From: UBA12481 sp012523435
Lineage (GTDB): Bacteria > Bacteroidota > Bacteroidia > Bacteroidales > UBA12481
DNA: 64,000 nt
Direction: 5' to 3'
NCBI GenBank assembly: GCA_028686135.1
Contig: JAQUCP010000002.1
Coordinates: 1-64,000 of the forward strand
Under the pieces are notes generated by a model. That model had not been told where the DNA came from. It made no database searches and saw nothing but the letters and a program-made list of their open reading frames with translations. Shown here piece after piece: positions 63,368 to 64,000 of the stretch (the stretch's first letter is position 1; each line of letters begins with the position of its first letter). The translations under genes were made by a program, and so were the position numbers.

Positions 63368-64000
63368 TTATTGAATCTTATGAAACGCAATAATTTGAAG
63401 GATTTTCTCAGCAACAGTATCTGGGGTTATAAGTTTCATGCATCGCATAGGATCGCTTCTCAGATGACAGGGGCTCTCTCCGTAAACTGAGCATGGCCTG
63501 CAGGGAACTTCATCGCAGGAAGCCTGGATGAGATAGTCCGGTGGTTGATTGAGAGGTGAAAAACCCATTTCTGGATGTGTCGCACCCCAGATTGACAAGG
63601 TAGGGACCCCGGCCAGGGAGGCTAAGTGCATATTGGCGGAATCCATGGATACAAACACATCCATACTGGCAATAATCCGCAGCTCGTCGATCGGGTTATG
63701 AAGACCAGCTTCCACCCGTTGACCCTGGCGAGCCATTCTCTGAAGAGCCTGACGTTCATCACGACCACCGAAAAGATGAATTTCAAAATCCTCCTGCTTT
63801 CCAAGAATCTCCAACAGCTGGATGACAGATTCTTCTCCCCACATTTTAGTCCGGTGCTTGGCCATTGGAGCTATACCGATATGGTAAGACCTTGATCTTC
63901 TAACCCTCTCTTCAATTTCTCCTAGGATATGATCCATTGGTCTTGTCTCCATGGCAACCCTGAACCCCGCCTTGCGAAAGACATCCAAATACCGGTTGGT
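63368..64000 (-). CDS. GT9-family glycosyltransferase (LPS heptosyltransferase-like), cut by the window edge
   Basis: C-terminal ~211 residues of a GT-B glycosyltransferase, family 9. The open frame continues past the last base of the window (TNRYLDVFRK), so the N-terminal domain is outside. Visible nucleotide-sugar-binding marks: HIGIAPMAKHRTKMW, EIHLFGGRDERQ, ASMDVFVSMDSANMHLASLAGVP, SIWGATHPEMGFSPL, and a CRPCSVYGESPCH Cys region typical of heptosyltransferase-like proteins. Probably adds a sugar to the LPS core. Confidence 0.9.
   Translation of the reverse strand, partial: TNRYLDVFRKAGFRVAMETRPMDHILGEIEERVRRSRSYHIGIAPMAKHRTKMWGEESVIQLLEILGKQEDFEIHLFGGRDERQALQRMARQGQRVEAGLHNPIDELRIIASMDVFVSMDSANMHLASLAGVPTLSIWGATHPEMGFSPLNQPPDYLIQASCDEVPCRPCSVYGESPCHLRSDPMRCMKLITPDTVAEKILQIIAFHKIQ

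Overview
The window is about 64 kb of a Bacteroidota chromosome, probably an anaerobic, environmental Bacteroidia-type organism in a draft or metagenome assembly. The evidence is: a gliding-motility-type (type IX, type B) C-terminal secretion domain, a FISUMP lipoprotein, a CBM9/DUF5916 outer-membrane protein, the DUF1599 - BT_3928-type - tpiA block, divergent xerD/aroQ, pyruvate phosphate dikinase beside pyruvate kinase, and a promoter of the Bacteroidota form TTG-N19-TAnnTTTG before speB. I see no rRNA, tRNA, CRISPR array or intact mobile element. No stretch longer than about 180 bases lacks a gene, apart from a 100-N assembly gap at 5192-5291.

Layout. 0-9.2 kb: envelope genes (solute:Na+ symporter, YdcF/SanA-like protein, two lipoproteins, a small exported protein broken by the gap, a CBM9/DUF5916 outer-membrane protein, a PAP2-like protein). 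9.2-11.1 kb: polyamine pair speB plus a deoxyhypusine-synthase-like gene. 11.2-17.5 kb: glycan operon (tandem DUF1080 protein, GH20 hexosaminidase, GH29 fucosidase, PAS histidine kinase). 17.6-18.8 kb: YqhD-type alcohol dehydrogenase. 18.8-24.3 kb: lipA-lipB then dmsABC. 24.4-30 kb: a second molybdopterin system of PsrABC type with two half-size YeeE/YedE transporters and a rhodanese-like protein, i.e. a sulfur-compound respiration and uptake unit. 30-35.2 kb: AmmeMemoRadiSam operon (Memo-AMMECR1 fusion, membrane spermidine-synthase-like protein, radical SAM enzyme) whose parts all carry export or membrane signals. 35.2-35.8 kb: IS5-family remnant. 35.8-64 kb: mostly housekeeping (rsmE, phosphoesterase, a ~1,480-residue exported protein, tpiA, folP, cdaA, ppdK, xerD, aroQ, pyk, two paralogous amidohydrolases, a T9SS-secreted FN3 protein with a TPR partner, a PLP decarboxylase, lgt, an outer-membrane barrel, a GT9 glycosyltransferase cut by the window edge).

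How it fits together. Glycolysis enzymes (TpiA, Pyk, PpdK) feed a fermentative or respiratory metabolism with two separate quinol-linked Mo-bisPGD enzymes, one closest to DMSO reductase and one to polysulfide/thiosulfate reductase. The sulfur cluster also encodes likely thiosulfate or sulfur import and a sulfur-carrier candidate whose only cysteine is its last residue. The AmmeMemoRadiSam operon next to it, tail to tail, is the least understood unit and the best candidate for an undescribed system. Short tandem repeats of 7 or 8 bases occur at three gene ends and look like a genome-wide repeat class.
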